Shown: positions 1-8,191, numbered from the stretch's first letter. The stretch: 64,000 nucleotides of DNA from Pseudomonadota bacterium (GCA_023423655.1 JAFAFE010000006.1:248001-312000), one strand, 5' to 3'. Program-made: numbers and translations. Notes: generated from the letters alone by a model not told the origin.

Positions 1-783
1 CACCGAGCTGGTAAAGGCGTTGCGCAGCAAATCGGTCACGAACCGCGCGGTGCCTTCGATGGTTTTAAGTGCAATATTGCCGGAAAAGCCATCGCACACG
101 ATCACATCGACATCGCCGCGCGAAATCTTGTCGCCTTCGGTAAAGCCGTCAAAGGTGAAGGGCAGATTCCTGCCCGCCTTGAGGATAGCGGCGGCATCGC
201 GAATCTCGTCGGTGCCTTTCAACTCTTCGGTGCCGATATTGAGGAGGCGCACGCGCGGGCTTTCAAGCCCCAAAGCGGTGCGCGCATAAGCGGCGCCCAT
301 CACCGCAAACTGGACGAGATTATTCGCGTCACAATCGGTGTTCGCGCCGAGGTCAAGCATCACCACATCATTATTGCCAAGCGTCGGCAACAAGGCGGCC
401 AGCGCAGGACGGTCGATGCCCGGCATGGTGCGCAGCGCAAGCTTCGCCATCGCCATCAGCGCGCCGGTATTCCCCGACGATACGGCCGCGCCACATTCGC
501 CGGACTTCACCGCCTGAATGGCAAGGCCCATCGAACTGTTTTTGGATTTGCGCAGGGCCTGGCTGGGCTTGTCGTCGCCCGTCACCACCTGATCGGTGTG
601 CAGGATTTCCGACGCCGCGCGCAGGTTGGGATGCTTGTCGAGCGCCGCAACAATCTGCTTTTCGTCGCCGACCAGCAGAAATTGCAGCCCGTCGTGCCGA
701 TGGCGTGCCATTGCCGCACCCGCCAACATGACGGGTACGCCAACATCACCGCCCATCGCGTCGATTGCGATCCGCGGCGTCAT
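1..783 (-). CDS. plsX: Phosphate acyltransferase PlsX (3' part outside window)
   Basis: PlsX converts acyl-ACP and inorganic phosphate to acyl-phosphate, the first committed donor in the PlsX/PlsY route to phosphatidic acid. The 261 visible codons begin with the family hallmark MTPRIAIDAMGGD and continue through SGNTGALMA, DLGANTDC and VCDGFSGN, all typical of PlsX. The frame is still open at the first base, so roughly the last quarter of the protein lies beyond the left edge. The ATG was chosen because GAAGGAG lies about 12 bases upstream; an in-frame ATG four codons earlier abuts that site and is too close. The gene follows rpmF on the same strand after about 50 bases, the usual rpmF-plsX(-fabH) order, so co-transcription is likely. 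Confidence 0.97.
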   Translation of the reverse strand, partial: MTPRIAIDAMGGDVGVPVMLAGAAMARHRHDGLQFLLVGDEKQIVAALDKHPNLRAASEILHTDQVVTGDDKPSQALRKSKNSSMGLAIQAVKSGECGAAVSSGNTGALMAMAKLALRTMPGIDRPALAALLPTLGNNDVVMLDLGANTDCDANNLVQFAVMGAAYARTALGLESPRVRLLNIGTEELKGTDEIRDAAAILKAGRNLPFTFDGFTEGDKISRGDVDVIVCDGFSGNIALKTIEGTARFVTDLLRNAFTSSV

Positions 784-831
784 GCCCACCGGCATCTCCT
801 TCGGCAAAAGGGGTCAATGACCCCGGGAAAA

Positions 832-1011
832 TCAGTCAGCAGCGGCGATCACTTCACGACCATTATAATGGCCGCAAGCATCACACAGATTGTGCGGACG
901 CTTCAATTCACCGCAGTTCGGGCATTCCTGATAGGCTTCAACCTTCAGCGAATCATGGCTGCGACGCATACCGCGCTTCGACGGCGAAGTTTTTCTCTTG
1001 GGGACAGCCAT
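832..1011 (-). CDS. rpmF: 50S ribosomal protein L32
   Basis: Component of the large ribosomal subunit. The 59-residue product starts MAVPKRKTSPSKRGMRRSHD, the normal L32 N-terminus. It keeps a CPNC...CDAC pair, so it is the zinc-ribbon form rather than the cysteine-free paralogue some bacteria use under zinc starvation. Length and position directly upstream of plsX are as expected. The ATG is the only sensible start because the conserved AVPKRK follows it at once. Confidence 0.97.
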   Translation of the reverse strand: MAVPKRKTSPSKRGMRRSHDSLKVEAYQECPNCGELKRPHNLCDACGHYNGREVIAAAD

Positions 1012-1320
1012 AGTGGCACCTGTTCCAGTTCAAATCGTTCAAAATCCAGTCGCAATTAAGCCCTTGTAGCCCAAATGGCAATAACAGCTTATCACCCGCC
1101 CTCGAAACAAAAGCGGTAGGTGTGATGTTCCTGTTCAAGGAGACTCAATCGCTGAGCGAACCGCGCCTATAACGTTTTTGGCTTTAAAGGCAAGTGCCCT
1201 CACGCCAAAAAGTCACACTTGCGCGCTTGTCCTTCCCTCGTAAAATGCGGTTGGCTGCGCCGGTTTTGCCGGACGCGCGCTTACGGGGCAAGCCCGTGAG
1301 CCTAAACAGGGAATATTGTC
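1012..1320. other. Intergenic region between rpmF and the MAPEG gene
   Basis: About 310 bases between two divergent genes, so it should carry the rpmF-plsX promoter on one strand and the MAPEG promoter on the other. I see no convincing -10/-35 pair, no RNA gene and no open frame with coding character. Confidence 0.6.
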
Positions 1321-1767
1321 ATGATCCTTCCATTATCACTGACCTTTGCCGCCGTGTGCGCCATTCTCAACATCTGGCTGAGCAGCCGCGTCGGGCGCGT
1401 GCGTATGTCGGAAAAAATATTGCATGGCGACGGCGGCAGTCCGCTTGTCCTCAAGCGGATGCGCGCCCATGCCAATTTCACCGAATATGCGCCGTTTGTG
1501 CTGATCCTGTTCGCGCTGGTCGAACTCGCCTTCGGCCCGCAATTATGGCTGTGGGGTATTGTCATCCTCTATACGCTGGGCCGTCTTGCCCATGCGTTCG
1601 GCATGGAAGGCGATATCCCGACCAAGGCGCGCATGGCCGGTATTGCGATCAACCATATCGTACTGCTGGTGCTGGCAGGGGCTGCGCTTTATGCCGCTTA
1701 TGGCATGGCAAAGCCTGCCCAGACGGAAGCCGTTACGCTTGCGCCGCTGCCATCGCAGAATCGCTGA
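1321..1767 (+). CDS. MAPEG family membrane protein
   Basis: A 148-residue integral membrane protein of the MAPEG family (membrane-associated proteins in eicosanoid and glutathione metabolism). In bacteria these are glutathione-dependent or uncharacterised inner-membrane proteins. Four hydrophobic segments are visible at about residues 2-20, 55-72, 75-92 and 108-128. The family signature appears as RMRAHANFTEYAPF near residues 46-60. The last 35 bases overlap the convergent MBL-hydrolase gene tail to tail. The substrate is not predictable. Family assignment is firm, role is not. Confidence 0.88.
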   Translation: MILPLSLTFAAVCAILNIWLSSRVGRVRMSEKILHGDGGSPLVLKRMRAHANFTEYAPFVLILFALVELAFGPQLWLWGIVILYTLGRLAHAFGMEGDIPTKARMAGIAINHIVLLVLAGAALYAAYGMAKPAQTEAVTLAPLPSQNR

Positions 1768-2410
1768 CGAACGGATTATTGCGCCGCTCATAGCCGAAAT
1801 TGCTGGTCGGCCCATGCCCCGGCACAAAGGTCGTGTCATCGCCCAAAGGCCATAGTTTTTGGGTGATGGCATCGAGCAAATCCTGATGGTTGCCCATCGG
1901 AAAGTCGGTGCGGCCAATCGAGCCTTGGAACAACACATCGCCGACAATGGCGAGCTTTGACGGCGCGTGGTGGAATATCACATGGCCGGGCGTGTGGCCG
2001 GGGCAATGGAGGACGTCCAGCACCAGATTGCCGACCGTCACCGTGTCGCCATCATTGAGCCAGCGGTCGGGTTCGAATATCTTGCCATTGACGCCATAGT
2101 TGCGGCCATCATCTTCCAGCCGCGAAATCCAGAAACGGTCCGCTTCCTGCGGCCCTTCGATTGGCAACCCCAATTCTTTGGCAAGCGTGCCCGCCTCGCC
2201 GCAATGGTCGATATGGCCGTGGGTGATGAGGATTTTTTCAAGATCGACGCCATGTTGCGCAGCAGCGGCCTTGAGCCGCGGCAGATCGCCACCGGGATCG
2301 ACAAAGGCAGCTTTATTGGTTTCGGTACACCAGAAAAGCGTGCAATTCTGCTGGAGCGGCGTCACCGGCACGATGGCGGCGCGCAGGGGCGGCATATTTT
2401 TGTCAGTCAT
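1733..2410 (-). CDS. MBL-fold hydrolase, glyoxalase II-like (YcbL type)
   Basis: A 225-residue metallo-beta-lactamase-fold hydrolase. The metal-binding motif THGHIDH is followed by downstream ligands in HCPGHTPGH, GDVLF and VPGHGP, the pattern of the compact YcbL/GloB-like thioester hydrolases that lack the C-terminal substrate domain of full glyoxalase II. The likely reaction is hydrolysis of S-lactoylglutathione or a related thioester in the cytoplasm. I chose the ATG giving MTDKNMPP; a TTG seven codons earlier is also in frame but has no better ribosome site. The 3' end overlaps the convergent MAPEG gene. The two may both touch glutathione chemistry, but that is only inference. Confidence 0.9.
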   Translation of the reverse strand: MTDKNMPPLRAAIVPVTPLQQNCTLFWCTETNKAAFVDPGGDLPRLKAAAAQHGVDLEKILITHGHIDHCGEAGTLAKELGLPIEGPQEADRFWISRLEDDGRNYGVNGKIFEPDRWLNDGDTVTVGNLVLDVLHCPGHTPGHVIFHHAPSKLAIVGDVLFQGSIGRTDFPMGNHQDLLDAITQKLWPLGDDTTFVPGHGPTSNFGYERRNNPFVSDSAMAAAQA

Positions 2411-2470
2411 GGTAAAGACAGATGGCGGCAATGGCCGGGGATTACAAGCGGCGGCGTGATGCTACCGCCT

Positions 2471-3010
2471 TCACTGTAACGTCATCACATCGCCCTTGAT
2501 GCTGACATGTTCGACCGTGCCGAGATAGCTTTGGCCGAGCAAGGACACGCCGATATCGCCGTCCAATATCGCTGCATCAACGTCGCGCCGCTCGATCCCG
2601 CCGACCGCGACGCGCGATAATTTGACTGGCTTTACCCGCACCGTACCGCCAGCGGTGCGCGCCGATTCGCTGAAATCATTGGCCCCGCCGGTAAATATCC
2701 CCGCCCGCTCGGCATCGCGGCGCGACAAAGCGATGGTGGTTGCACCGCTATCGACCAGCATTTCAATCTCGGTCCCGTTCACTTTGACCATGGTGCGGAA
2801 ATGCGAATCCGGCCCGCGCGCAATGTCGACTTTGGGCGCAAAGGCGGTGCTTTGTTGCGGCTGAGACGCGCGCGTTCCGGCCTGTTGCTCCGGTTGGGAG
2901 GCAGGGGCGACGGATGCGTTGCTGCCTGTCGGCACCCCGCCATCATTCATCCGCAATAGCGCGAGCGTGATAGCGAAAACAGCGACGGCCAAGAGGATGA
3001 TGCGGGTCAT
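2471..3010 (-). CDS. Retropepsin-like aspartic protease, membrane anchored
   Basis: A 179-residue protein of the bacterial clan AA, TIGR02281-type aspartic protease family. An N-terminal hydrophobic segment (residues 3-20) acts as a signal anchor, a Pro/Gln/Ala-rich linker follows to about residue 60, then the protease fold. The catalytic motif is VDSGATT, and the conserved SLLGQSYL lies near the C-terminus. Only one catalytic Asp is present, so it should act as a homodimer like retropepsins. Orientation predicts a periplasmic catalytic domain. Substrate unknown. It lies 60 bases upstream of the MBL gene on the same strand. Confidence 0.88.
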   Translation of the reverse strand: MTRIILLAVAVFAITLALLRMNDGGVPTGSNASVAPASQPEQQAGTRASQPQQSTAFAPKVDIARGPDSHFRTMVKVNGTEIEMLVDSGATTIALSRRDAERAGIFTGGANDFSESARTAGGTVRVKPVKLSRVAVGGIERRDVDAAILDGDIGVSLLGQSYLGTVEHVSIKGDVMTLQ

Positions 3011-3090
3011 GGCACCGCTTATACCCGCGCGACCTTTTACAAAGCGTAACCGTTAGTGGTTTTCCGCCACCACCCCTTTGCCCAAATCTT

Positions 3091-3196
3091 CGTCATTGCG
3101 AGCCGCGCAGCGGCGCGACAATCCAGAGCGGAATAGCGCAACCTTAGTGTTAGGTGGCTCTGGATTGCCGCGCGCCTTGCGGCGCTCGCAATGACG
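3091..3196. repeat. Family A palindromic repeat (copy 1)
   Basis: Long imperfect inverted repeat with outer arms CGTCATTGCGAG / CTCGCAATGACG and inner arms GACAATCCAGAG / CTCTGGATTGC. The same arms recur at 5404, 50101 (left arm missing) and 55963. It lies between two genes of the same strand. No protein is encoded. Confidence 0.9.
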
Positions 3197-3202
3197 GTTG
3201 GG

Positions 3203-3982
3203 TCAGGGGGCGCCCGTGAGTGCCTCTGCCAGCCAATCGGGCAGCGTCGCGCGGTCGATAGCCTCCACCCGCCGATGCTCGACCGACAGGCCGAGGTCGG
3301 GATAGGCGATCATCTGCCGCTTTTCGTCCGCCTGCGCCAATGGCACCACCACCAGCCGCCGGTTGACCTTTTGCCGCCAATTCATCCGCGCGGTATTTTC
3401 CTGCCCGACATAACAGCCCTTGGTAAAGCTCACGCCGTTCAGTTCAGCGGCATTGCATTCGAGCCACAAAATCTTGTCCTGCCCCAATTCGTCCGCGCCT
3501 TCGGTGACGCCAAGGGCGAGGCGATGCGCGCGCCAGACATCATCGCCGGAAGCGCCGTCCACGCTCTCTATGTCGCCCCCACGCACCAGATAACGCGTGC
3601 CAAGCGCCGCCAGCCGCGGGTCGGGCGCGCTTTGCAGGGCCTCCGCAGGCGCACCATCGGGTGCGGCGCTCCAGCCGACACACAGGCTATCATCCCGCGC
3701 AATCGCGATTTTGCGACGCAGGCGATAGATAGAGAGGCGCTTGGCCAGCGCATCGGCTTGGGCGTCCTCGCAATCCACCAGAATATCATCGCCATCGGCC
3801 CACAGGATGAAATCGAACAGAAGTTTGCCCTGCGGCGTCAGCAATGCGGCCCAAACGGGCGCGCCGGGACGGACCTGCCCCATATCTTGCGTCACCAACC
3901 CTTGCAGAAAAGCCCGCACATCCTCCCCTGCTTCGGTGGCGGACAGGCGGAGAATGGCGCGATTGTGGAGCATTGTGGTCAT
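3203..3982 (-). CDS. ygfZ: Folate-binding YgfZ/CAF17-type iron-sulfur cluster protein
   Basis: A 259-residue member of the YgfZ family, related to the glycine-cleavage T-protein. These folate-dependent proteins help assemble or repair certain Fe-S enzymes. The diagnostic KGCYVGQE motif with its essential Cys is present near residue 190, and the N-terminal half has the expected folate-binding pattern (LLTPQGKLLFDF). Start: two in-frame ATGs three codons apart (MTTMLHNRAIL) are possible, neither with a strong ribosome site. The open frame continues upstream into repeat DNA, which I treat as non-coding because conserved sequence begins at LHNRAIL. Confidence 0.92.
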   Translation of the reverse strand: MTTMLHNRAILRLSATEAGEDVRAFLQGLVTQDMGQVRPGAPVWAALLTPQGKLLFDFILWADGDDILVDCEDAQADALAKRLSIYRLRRKIAIARDDSLCVGWSAAPDGAPAEALQSAPDPRLAALGTRYLVRGGDIESVDGASGDDVWRAHRLALGVTEGADELGQDKILWLECNAAELNGVSFTKGCYVGQENTARMNWRQKVNRRLVVVPLAQADEKRQMIAYPDLGLSVEHRRVEAIDRATLPDWLAEALTGAP

Positions 3983-4042
3983 GGGGGTGAGGTAGGATGG
4001 AGGAGGGAGGATTAAAAGGGGGATTGTGCGGGGCGGGGAAGG

Positions 4043-4250
4043 TGGAGCTCCTCCCCAAGTCTGTCTTGGGCCAGAGCTAAAAAAGCTCCTCCCCGAGCTT
4101 GCTCGGGGAGGTGGCGCGCGCGTAGCGCGTGACGGAGGGGTTATGCGCACCTCTGGCGCGCGCGATTGCGAACGCAATCGCTTTTGCCCCTCCACCATCC
4201 GGCTACGCCGGACGGTCCCCCTCCCCGAGACAAGCTCGGGGAGGATCTTT
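4043..4250. repeat. Family E palindromic repeat between ygfZ and pyrC
   Basis: Several hairpins based on CTCCCCGAGCTTGCTCGGGG and variants, with outer copies at both ends (CTCCTCCCCAAG near 4048 and CCCCGAGACAAGCTCGGGG near 4225). The interior contains further palindromes (GCGCGCGTAGCGCGT; GATTGCGAACGCAATC; CCGGCTACGCCGG). It fills most of the 376-base divergent gap. A shorter family member follows cca near 52972. Confidence 0.88.
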
Positions 4251-4358
4251 AAGGTCATGACAATCCTATCATCCTCATCCCATCCCCCCTTCTCCCCCTC
4301 GCCTATCAGCCCGCTTTACGCTAATGGCCCCCAAACGCCCACGCACAGGAACCCCTGC

Positions 4359-5396
4359 ATGACCGATACGCTGACTATCCGCCGCCCTGATGACTGGCAT
4401 GTGCATGTGCGGGACGGGGCGATGCTGGAGGCGGTGGTGCCCTATACGGCGCGGCAATTTGCGCGCGCGATCATCATGCCCAATCTAACCCCGCCGGTGA
4501 TGACGGTGGCGGATGGCATCGCCTATCGCGAGCGCATCCTGGCGGCGGTTCCCGAAGGCACAGATTTCACCCCGCTGATGGTCGCCTATCTGACCGATAC
4601 GAGCGATCCGGACGAAATCGCGCGCGGGTATGAACAGGGCGTATTCACCGCCTGCAAGCTCTACCCCGCTCACGCCACCACCAACAGCGCGCATGGCGTC
4701 ACCGATATTACCAAAATCAAGCCTGTGCTGGAGCGGATGCAGGCCATCGGGATGCCGCTCCTCATCCACGGTGAAGTCACCGATGCCGATGTTGATATTT
4801 TCGACCGCGAGGCAGTGTTTATCGAGCGCACGCTTGCCCCCTTGGTCAAGCAGCTTCCCGCGCTCAAAATCGTGTTCGAACATATTACCACCGTGGAAGC
4901 CGCGCAATTTGTCGCCGACGCGCCTGCAAATATCGCCGCGACGATCACCCCGCAGCATATCCGCATCAACCGCAATGCGATGCTGGTCGGCGGCATCCGC
5001 CCGCACGCTTATTGCCTGCCCGTCGCCAAGCGCGAGCAGCATCGCGTCGCGGTGCGCCAAGCCGCCATGTCCGGCTCTCCCAAATTTTTCCTCGGCACCG
5101 ATAGCGCACCCCATGCGGTCGAAGCCAAGGAATCGGCGTGCGGCTGTGCGGGGATTTTCAACGCGCCCTATGCGCTGGAAAGCTATGTCGCCGCGTTCGA
5201 CGAAGACGGCGCGCTCGATAAATTTGAAGGCTTTGCCAGCCTCCACGGCCCGCAATTTTACGGACTGCCGGTCAATGAGGCGCAGATTACGCTGGAGCGC
5301 GGTGAAACGGTAGTGCCGGAACGGATTGCGGCAGGCGGCACGGAATTGGTGCCCTTCCATGCGGGCGAGACATTGGGGTGGCGGATCCAGCATTAA
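4359..5396 (+). CDS. pyrC: Dihydroorotase (PyrC)
   Basis: Catalyses reversible cyclisation of carbamoyl aspartate to dihydroorotate, third step of pyrimidine synthesis. The 345-residue product is the short homodimeric type found in E. coli. Metal ligands are all visible: the HxH in DWHVHVRDG, the carboxylated Lys in CKLYPAHATTNS, His in LIHGEV and FEHIT, and the catalytic Asp in GTDSAPH. The ATG of MTDTLTIRRPDD has AGGA about 8 bases upstream. An open frame extends a further 111 codons upstream through the family E repeat but has no protein similarity I recognise. The gene stands alone, not in a pyr operon. Confidence 0.97.
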   Translation: MTDTLTIRRPDDWHVHVRDGAMLEAVVPYTARQFARAIIMPNLTPPVMTVADGIAYRERILAAVPEGTDFTPLMVAYLTDTSDPDEIARGYEQGVFTACKLYPAHATTNSAHGVTDITKIKPVLERMQAIGMPLLIHGEVTDADVDIFDREAVFIERTLAPLVKQLPALKIVFEHITTVEAAQFVADAPANIAATITPQHIRINRNAMLVGGIRPHAYCLPVAKREQHRVAVRQAAMSGSPKFFLGTDSAPHAVEAKESACGCAGIFNAPYALESYVAAFDEDGALDKFEGFASLHGPQFYGLPVNEAQITLERGETVVPERIAAGGTELVPFHAGETLGWRIQH

Positions 5397-5403
5397 CACA
5401 CAT

Positions 5404-5486
5404 CGTCATTGCGAGCGAAGCGAAGCAATCCAGAGCAGCGCTGCGCGACTCTGGATTGCCGCGCGCCTTCGGCGCTCGCAATGACG
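5404..5486. repeat. Family A palindromic repeat (copy 2)
   Basis: Begins 7 bases after the pyrC stop. Outer arms CGTCATTGCGAG / CTCGCAATGACG and inner arms GCAATCCAGAG / CTCTGGATTGC are intact. The position suggests it could double as a transcription end for pyrC, although no T-run follows. Confidence 0.9.
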
Positions 5487-5508
5487 GGGTGGGTTGAGTT
5501 AAGGCGCT

Positions 5509-5591
5509 TTATCCCGGCCCTTGCCCCGCCTTCGCCGCCCGCTCCGCGCGTAGGCTGTCATAGATATAAATACCCAACCCCGCCCAGATGA
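5509..5591 (-). pseudogene. Detached C-terminal tail of a second rarD allele
   Basis: On the minus strand this stretch reads IWAGLGIYIYDSLRAERAAK and then a short distinct end (AGQGPG, stop). It matches the last 22 codons of the intact rarD downstream. Over those 66 bases there are 7 differences; six are synonymous third-position changes and one changes Val to Glu. That pattern means the two tails diverged while both were under protein-level selection, so this is the end of a diverged rarD allele, not a recent local duplication. It is separated from the intact gene by a family C repeat. No start codon or rest of the gene is present. Confidence 0.7.
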
Positions 5592-5603
5592 CGCCATCTT
5601 ATT

Positions 5604-5692
5604 CCGTTAGTCCTGAGCTTGTCGAAGGACGGCTATCAGGATGGGATAGTGTGAGCCTTGCACACGCCCTTCGACACGCTCAGGGCTAGCGG
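5604..5692. repeat. Family C palindromic repeat (copy 1)
   Basis: Inverted arms CCGTTAGTCCTGAGCTTGTC / CGACACGCTCAGGGCTAGCGG around a short centre with GAAGG/CCTTC. Other copies lie near 49918 and 62746. It sits exactly between the rarD tail remnant and the intact rarD gene. Confidence 0.88.
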
Positions 5693-5713
5693 GATATTTT
5701 GCTAAACCGGATA

Positions 5714-6640
5714 TTATCCCGCCTTCGCCGCCCGCACCGCACGCAGGCTGTCGTAAATATAAATGCCCAACCCCGCCCAGATGAACGCGAAGCAGATAAT
5801 CTGCGATTGTTTCAACGGCTCGTGATAAACGAACAGGCCGAGCAACAGCACGATGGTCGGCGCTAAATATTGGATGAGGCCCAGCGTCGAATAAGGCAAT
5901 TTGCGCGCGGCGCTGGCAAACAGGAGTAGTGGGACGGCAGTGACAACGCCGCACCCCATGAGCAGCAAATTGTCGGTCATATTGCCTTGGCCAAACGCGG
6001 CGCGGCCCGGCTCGCTGTGCCACCACAACAGGAACGCCACCGCAAACGGCAATAGCAGCACGGTTTCCGCCGCCAATCCGACCATCGGACCGGTGTCGAT
6101 CATCTTGCGAATGAGGCCATAAAAGCCGAAGGTTCCGGCGAGCGCCACGCTAATCCACAATGTTTCGACCGCGCCAAAGGCAAGGATGGCAACGCCCACC
6201 GCCGCTAATCCGGTCGCTGCCCATTGCAAGGGTCGCAATTTTTCCTTGAGGATCGCCGCGCCCAGCACGACGTTCAACAAGGGATTGAGGAAATAGCCAA
6301 GGCTCGCGGCCAGCACATGGCCATTATTTACCGCCCAGATATAAATCAGCCAATTAGCCCCGATCAGCACCGAGGAGGCGAGTAGTGGCCCGATGAGGCG
6401 CGGGCTGGTCATCACGCGGCGGAATTCGCCAAGCCGATTGCGCACGACCAGCAGTATCATCAACAACACAACCGACCAGATAACGCGCTCGCCCACCACT
6501 TCCCACGGAGCGATATGCTGTAACGGTTTCAGGTAAAGCGGGAGAAAGCCCCAGATGGTGTAAGCGCCCAACGCTTCGGCAAGGCCTTTGGTGCCGCGCG
6601 GTTCGCGCGCGGCGGAGGCGGCTGCGTCTGCGGCGCTCAC
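5714..6640 (-). CDS. rarD: RarD, EamA-family drug/metabolite transporter
   Basis: A 308-residue inner-membrane protein with about ten hydrophobic helices in two EamA repeats. The RarD subgroup is recognised by GAYTIWGFLPLYLKPLQH at the N-terminus, WLIYIWAVNNGHVLAASLGYF and the C-terminal FIWAGLGIYIYDSL. RarD is named for chloramphenicol sensitivity but the physiological substrate is unknown. The start gives MSAADAAASAAREPRG, a hydrophilic head before the first helix; an exact start is uncertain. A diverged copy of its 3' end lies just downstream, past a repeat. Confidence 0.93.
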   Translation of the reverse strand: MSAADAAASAAREPRGTKGLAEALGAYTIWGFLPLYLKPLQHIAPWEVVGERVIWSVVLLMILLVVRNRLGEFRRVMTSPRLIGPLLASSVLIGANWLIYIWAVNNGHVLAASLGYFLNPLLNVVLGAAILKEKLRPLQWAATGLAAVGVAILAFGAVETLWISVALAGTFGFYGLIRKMIDTGPMVGLAAETVLLLPFAVAFLLWWHSEPGRAAFGQGNMTDNLLLMGCGVVTAVPLLLFASAARKLPYSTLGLIQYLAPTIVLLLGLFVYHEPLKQSQIICFAFIWAGLGIYIYDSLRAVRAAKAG

Positions 6641-6654
6641 GGTCTAACGGGCGA

Positions 6655-6876
6655 TCAGATGATGCCGCCGCCAATCATCAACCGGACAATGCCGATGATG
6701 ATGACAACCAGATTGAGATTGCGGCCGCTGGTGCGATCCGACATCGCGCCCAAGGCGAGGCCGACCAGAGCGACCGGGATAATCGCCCAATAGGCCCAGC
6801 CTAGCAGCGGAAGAAAGGCGACCACACCGAAAACCAGCGCGATCAACCCGACACAGATGGACAAAATGTTCAACAT
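6655..6876 (-). CDS. Small two-to-three helix membrane protein
   Basis: A 73-residue very hydrophobic protein (MLNILSICVGLIALVFGVVA at the start). Helices are visible at about 3-20, 22-42 and 52-71, with a polar SDRTSGRN loop. It lies 14 bases upstream of rarD on the same strand, so the two may be co-transcribed. A run of GAAAGGA touches the chosen ATG; an ATG 20 codons earlier would add a basic segment and remains possible. Function unknown. Confidence 0.6.
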   Translation of the reverse strand: MLNILSICVGLIALVFGVVAFLPLLGWAYWAIIPVALVGLALGAMSDRTSGRNLNLVVIIIGIVRLMIGGGII

Positions 6877-7375
6877 TCCTTTCACATGGGTAGAATCGCG
6901 TGCAAAGGCAAGCCTTGGCGGCGCTTTCAAACCCATGTTTTTTTATACGGTAATTTACCTTGGATAACGCAACCTTTTGGCGGCTCGGCCTTTTCACTTT
7001 AGGGTGCTGAATTCCTTATATTTGGTGTCCCCTTTGCCGGCGCGGCGCGCGGGCGGTGTCCTCCCCCCTCCATACGCCGCTCGACATTGCGCCTTGATGC
7101 TGGCAGAAAAGGGCATCATCCGGACCTTGCCGTCCGGGTGGTGCCCGCATTTTTCATGGCGCGCACGGCTTGGCTGAAGCGCTAAAGGGTGTGGGTTTCG
7201 GGGCTTAGGCGCAAAAAAGAACGCACAAGAGCGCGGCTCAGCGCAAGGCCGTTACAGGGCAATCCCGAAACGGGACAAAAATGTTTAACAAATTCTTACT
7301 TGTTAATCAGTTCTGCTTACAGATAATTAACTGTTGCGGCTGCATGGCTGGTGAAAAGGTTAAGGGAGCTTTACC
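6877..7375. other. 500-base divergent intergenic region
   Basis: Separates the small membrane protein and the lipoprotein gene, which are transcribed away from each other. It holds a short hairpin (CCGGAC...GTCCGG near 7120) and a TTAACAA inverted repeat described separately. I see no credible reading frame or RNA gene in the rest. Confidence 0.5.
7285..7306. promoter_or_regulatory. TTAACAA-N8-TTGTTAA inverted repeat
   Basis: Perfect 7-base arms separated by 8 bases in an AT-rich patch 70 bases before the lipoprotein start. The symmetry and placement suit an operator for a dimeric regulator, but it could equally be a chance hairpin. No regulator gene is adjacent. Confidence 0.3.
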
Positions 7376-8167
7376 ATGAAATGCTATACATTGCTGACGG
7401 TTACAGCGATGGCCCTGTTGCCGCTGGCCGCGACGGGCTGCGCGCAAGAGCAAAAGCAGGCGGCGGATAAATATGAGGATAAGCTGGCGGACGGCGATCC
7501 GGTCCTCAAAACCGCGCTCGCTGACCAGATCATGGTGGACCCCAAGCTTACAGAACAATCAAACGCCAATGCGGTATCGCCCGGCAATCGCCCGCTGGAT
7601 GGCGGCGCGCCGGTCTATCGCGCGGCCAAGGGCGGCAATCCCGATCTTATCGCAATGCCGGTCGGCGGCAAATTGCTCGCAACGCCAGCGCCCAAGGAAA
7701 TGGAAGCCGAAGATTGCAAAACCTGCGGCCGCGATCCGGTAACGCCGGGCGCGCGTATGGGCGAAGTGGCACCGGGCAAATGCAATGCCAAGCTCACCTA
7801 CGGCCTCGACTGGGCGCGCCGGATGCCGGTGAGCTTCCCCGTCTATCCGCGCGCGCAGCTTAAGGAAGCGGCGGGCGTGACCGGCGAATGTGAGGTGCGC
7901 GTCGTCAATTTCGAAACCGCAGCGCCGATGCAGGCGGTGATCGACTATTATTATACCCAAGCGACTAAAAACGGCTATAATGCCGAACATCTTACCAAGG
8001 GGACCGAACATTATCTGGGCGGCACCCGCACGAGCGACGATGCAGCCTATGTGGTGATCCTCAATCCCACCAGCCGCAACACGGTCGATGTGGATATTGT
8101 GGCGTCCGGCGGATTGCCGAAAGTCGCGGCGGCCCAGCCCGCACCGAAGGCTGCGCAAAAGAAGTAA
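7376..8167 (+). CDS. Predicted lipoprotein of unknown function
   Basis: A 263-residue exported protein. The signal peptide MKCYTLLTVTAMALLPLAAT ends in a lipobox (LAATGC), so Cys22 should be lipidated. The mature part is polar, carries a CKTCG motif near residue 105, a conserved-looking domain from about 125 to 245 (WARRMPVSFPVYPRAQLKEA...YYYTQATKNGYN) and an Ala/Pro/Lys-rich tail. AGGGAG lies 8 bases before the ATG. A factor-independent terminator follows directly, so it is a single-gene unit. I do not recognise the family beyond sphingomonad lipoproteins with this central domain. Confidence 0.8.
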   Translation: MKCYTLLTVTAMALLPLAATGCAQEQKQAADKYEDKLADGDPVLKTALADQIMVDPKLTEQSNANAVSPGNRPLDGGAPVYRAAKGGNPDLIAMPVGGKLLATPAPKEMEAEDCKTCGRDPVTPGARMGEVAPGKCNAKLTYGLDWARRMPVSFPVYPRAQLKEAAGVTGECEVRVVNFETAAPMQAVIDYYYTQATKNGYNAEHLTKGTEHYLGGTRTSDDAAYVVILNPTSRNTVDVDIVASGGLPKVAAAQPAPKAAQKK

Positions 8168-8191
8168 TTTTGACGAGACTCTCCTAACCTC

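Noticed and set aside
4026..4358. N-terminal extension of PyrC
   Set aside because: The added codons translate a family E repeat; PyrC homologues start at MTDTLTIRRPDD-like sequence with a proper ribosome site.
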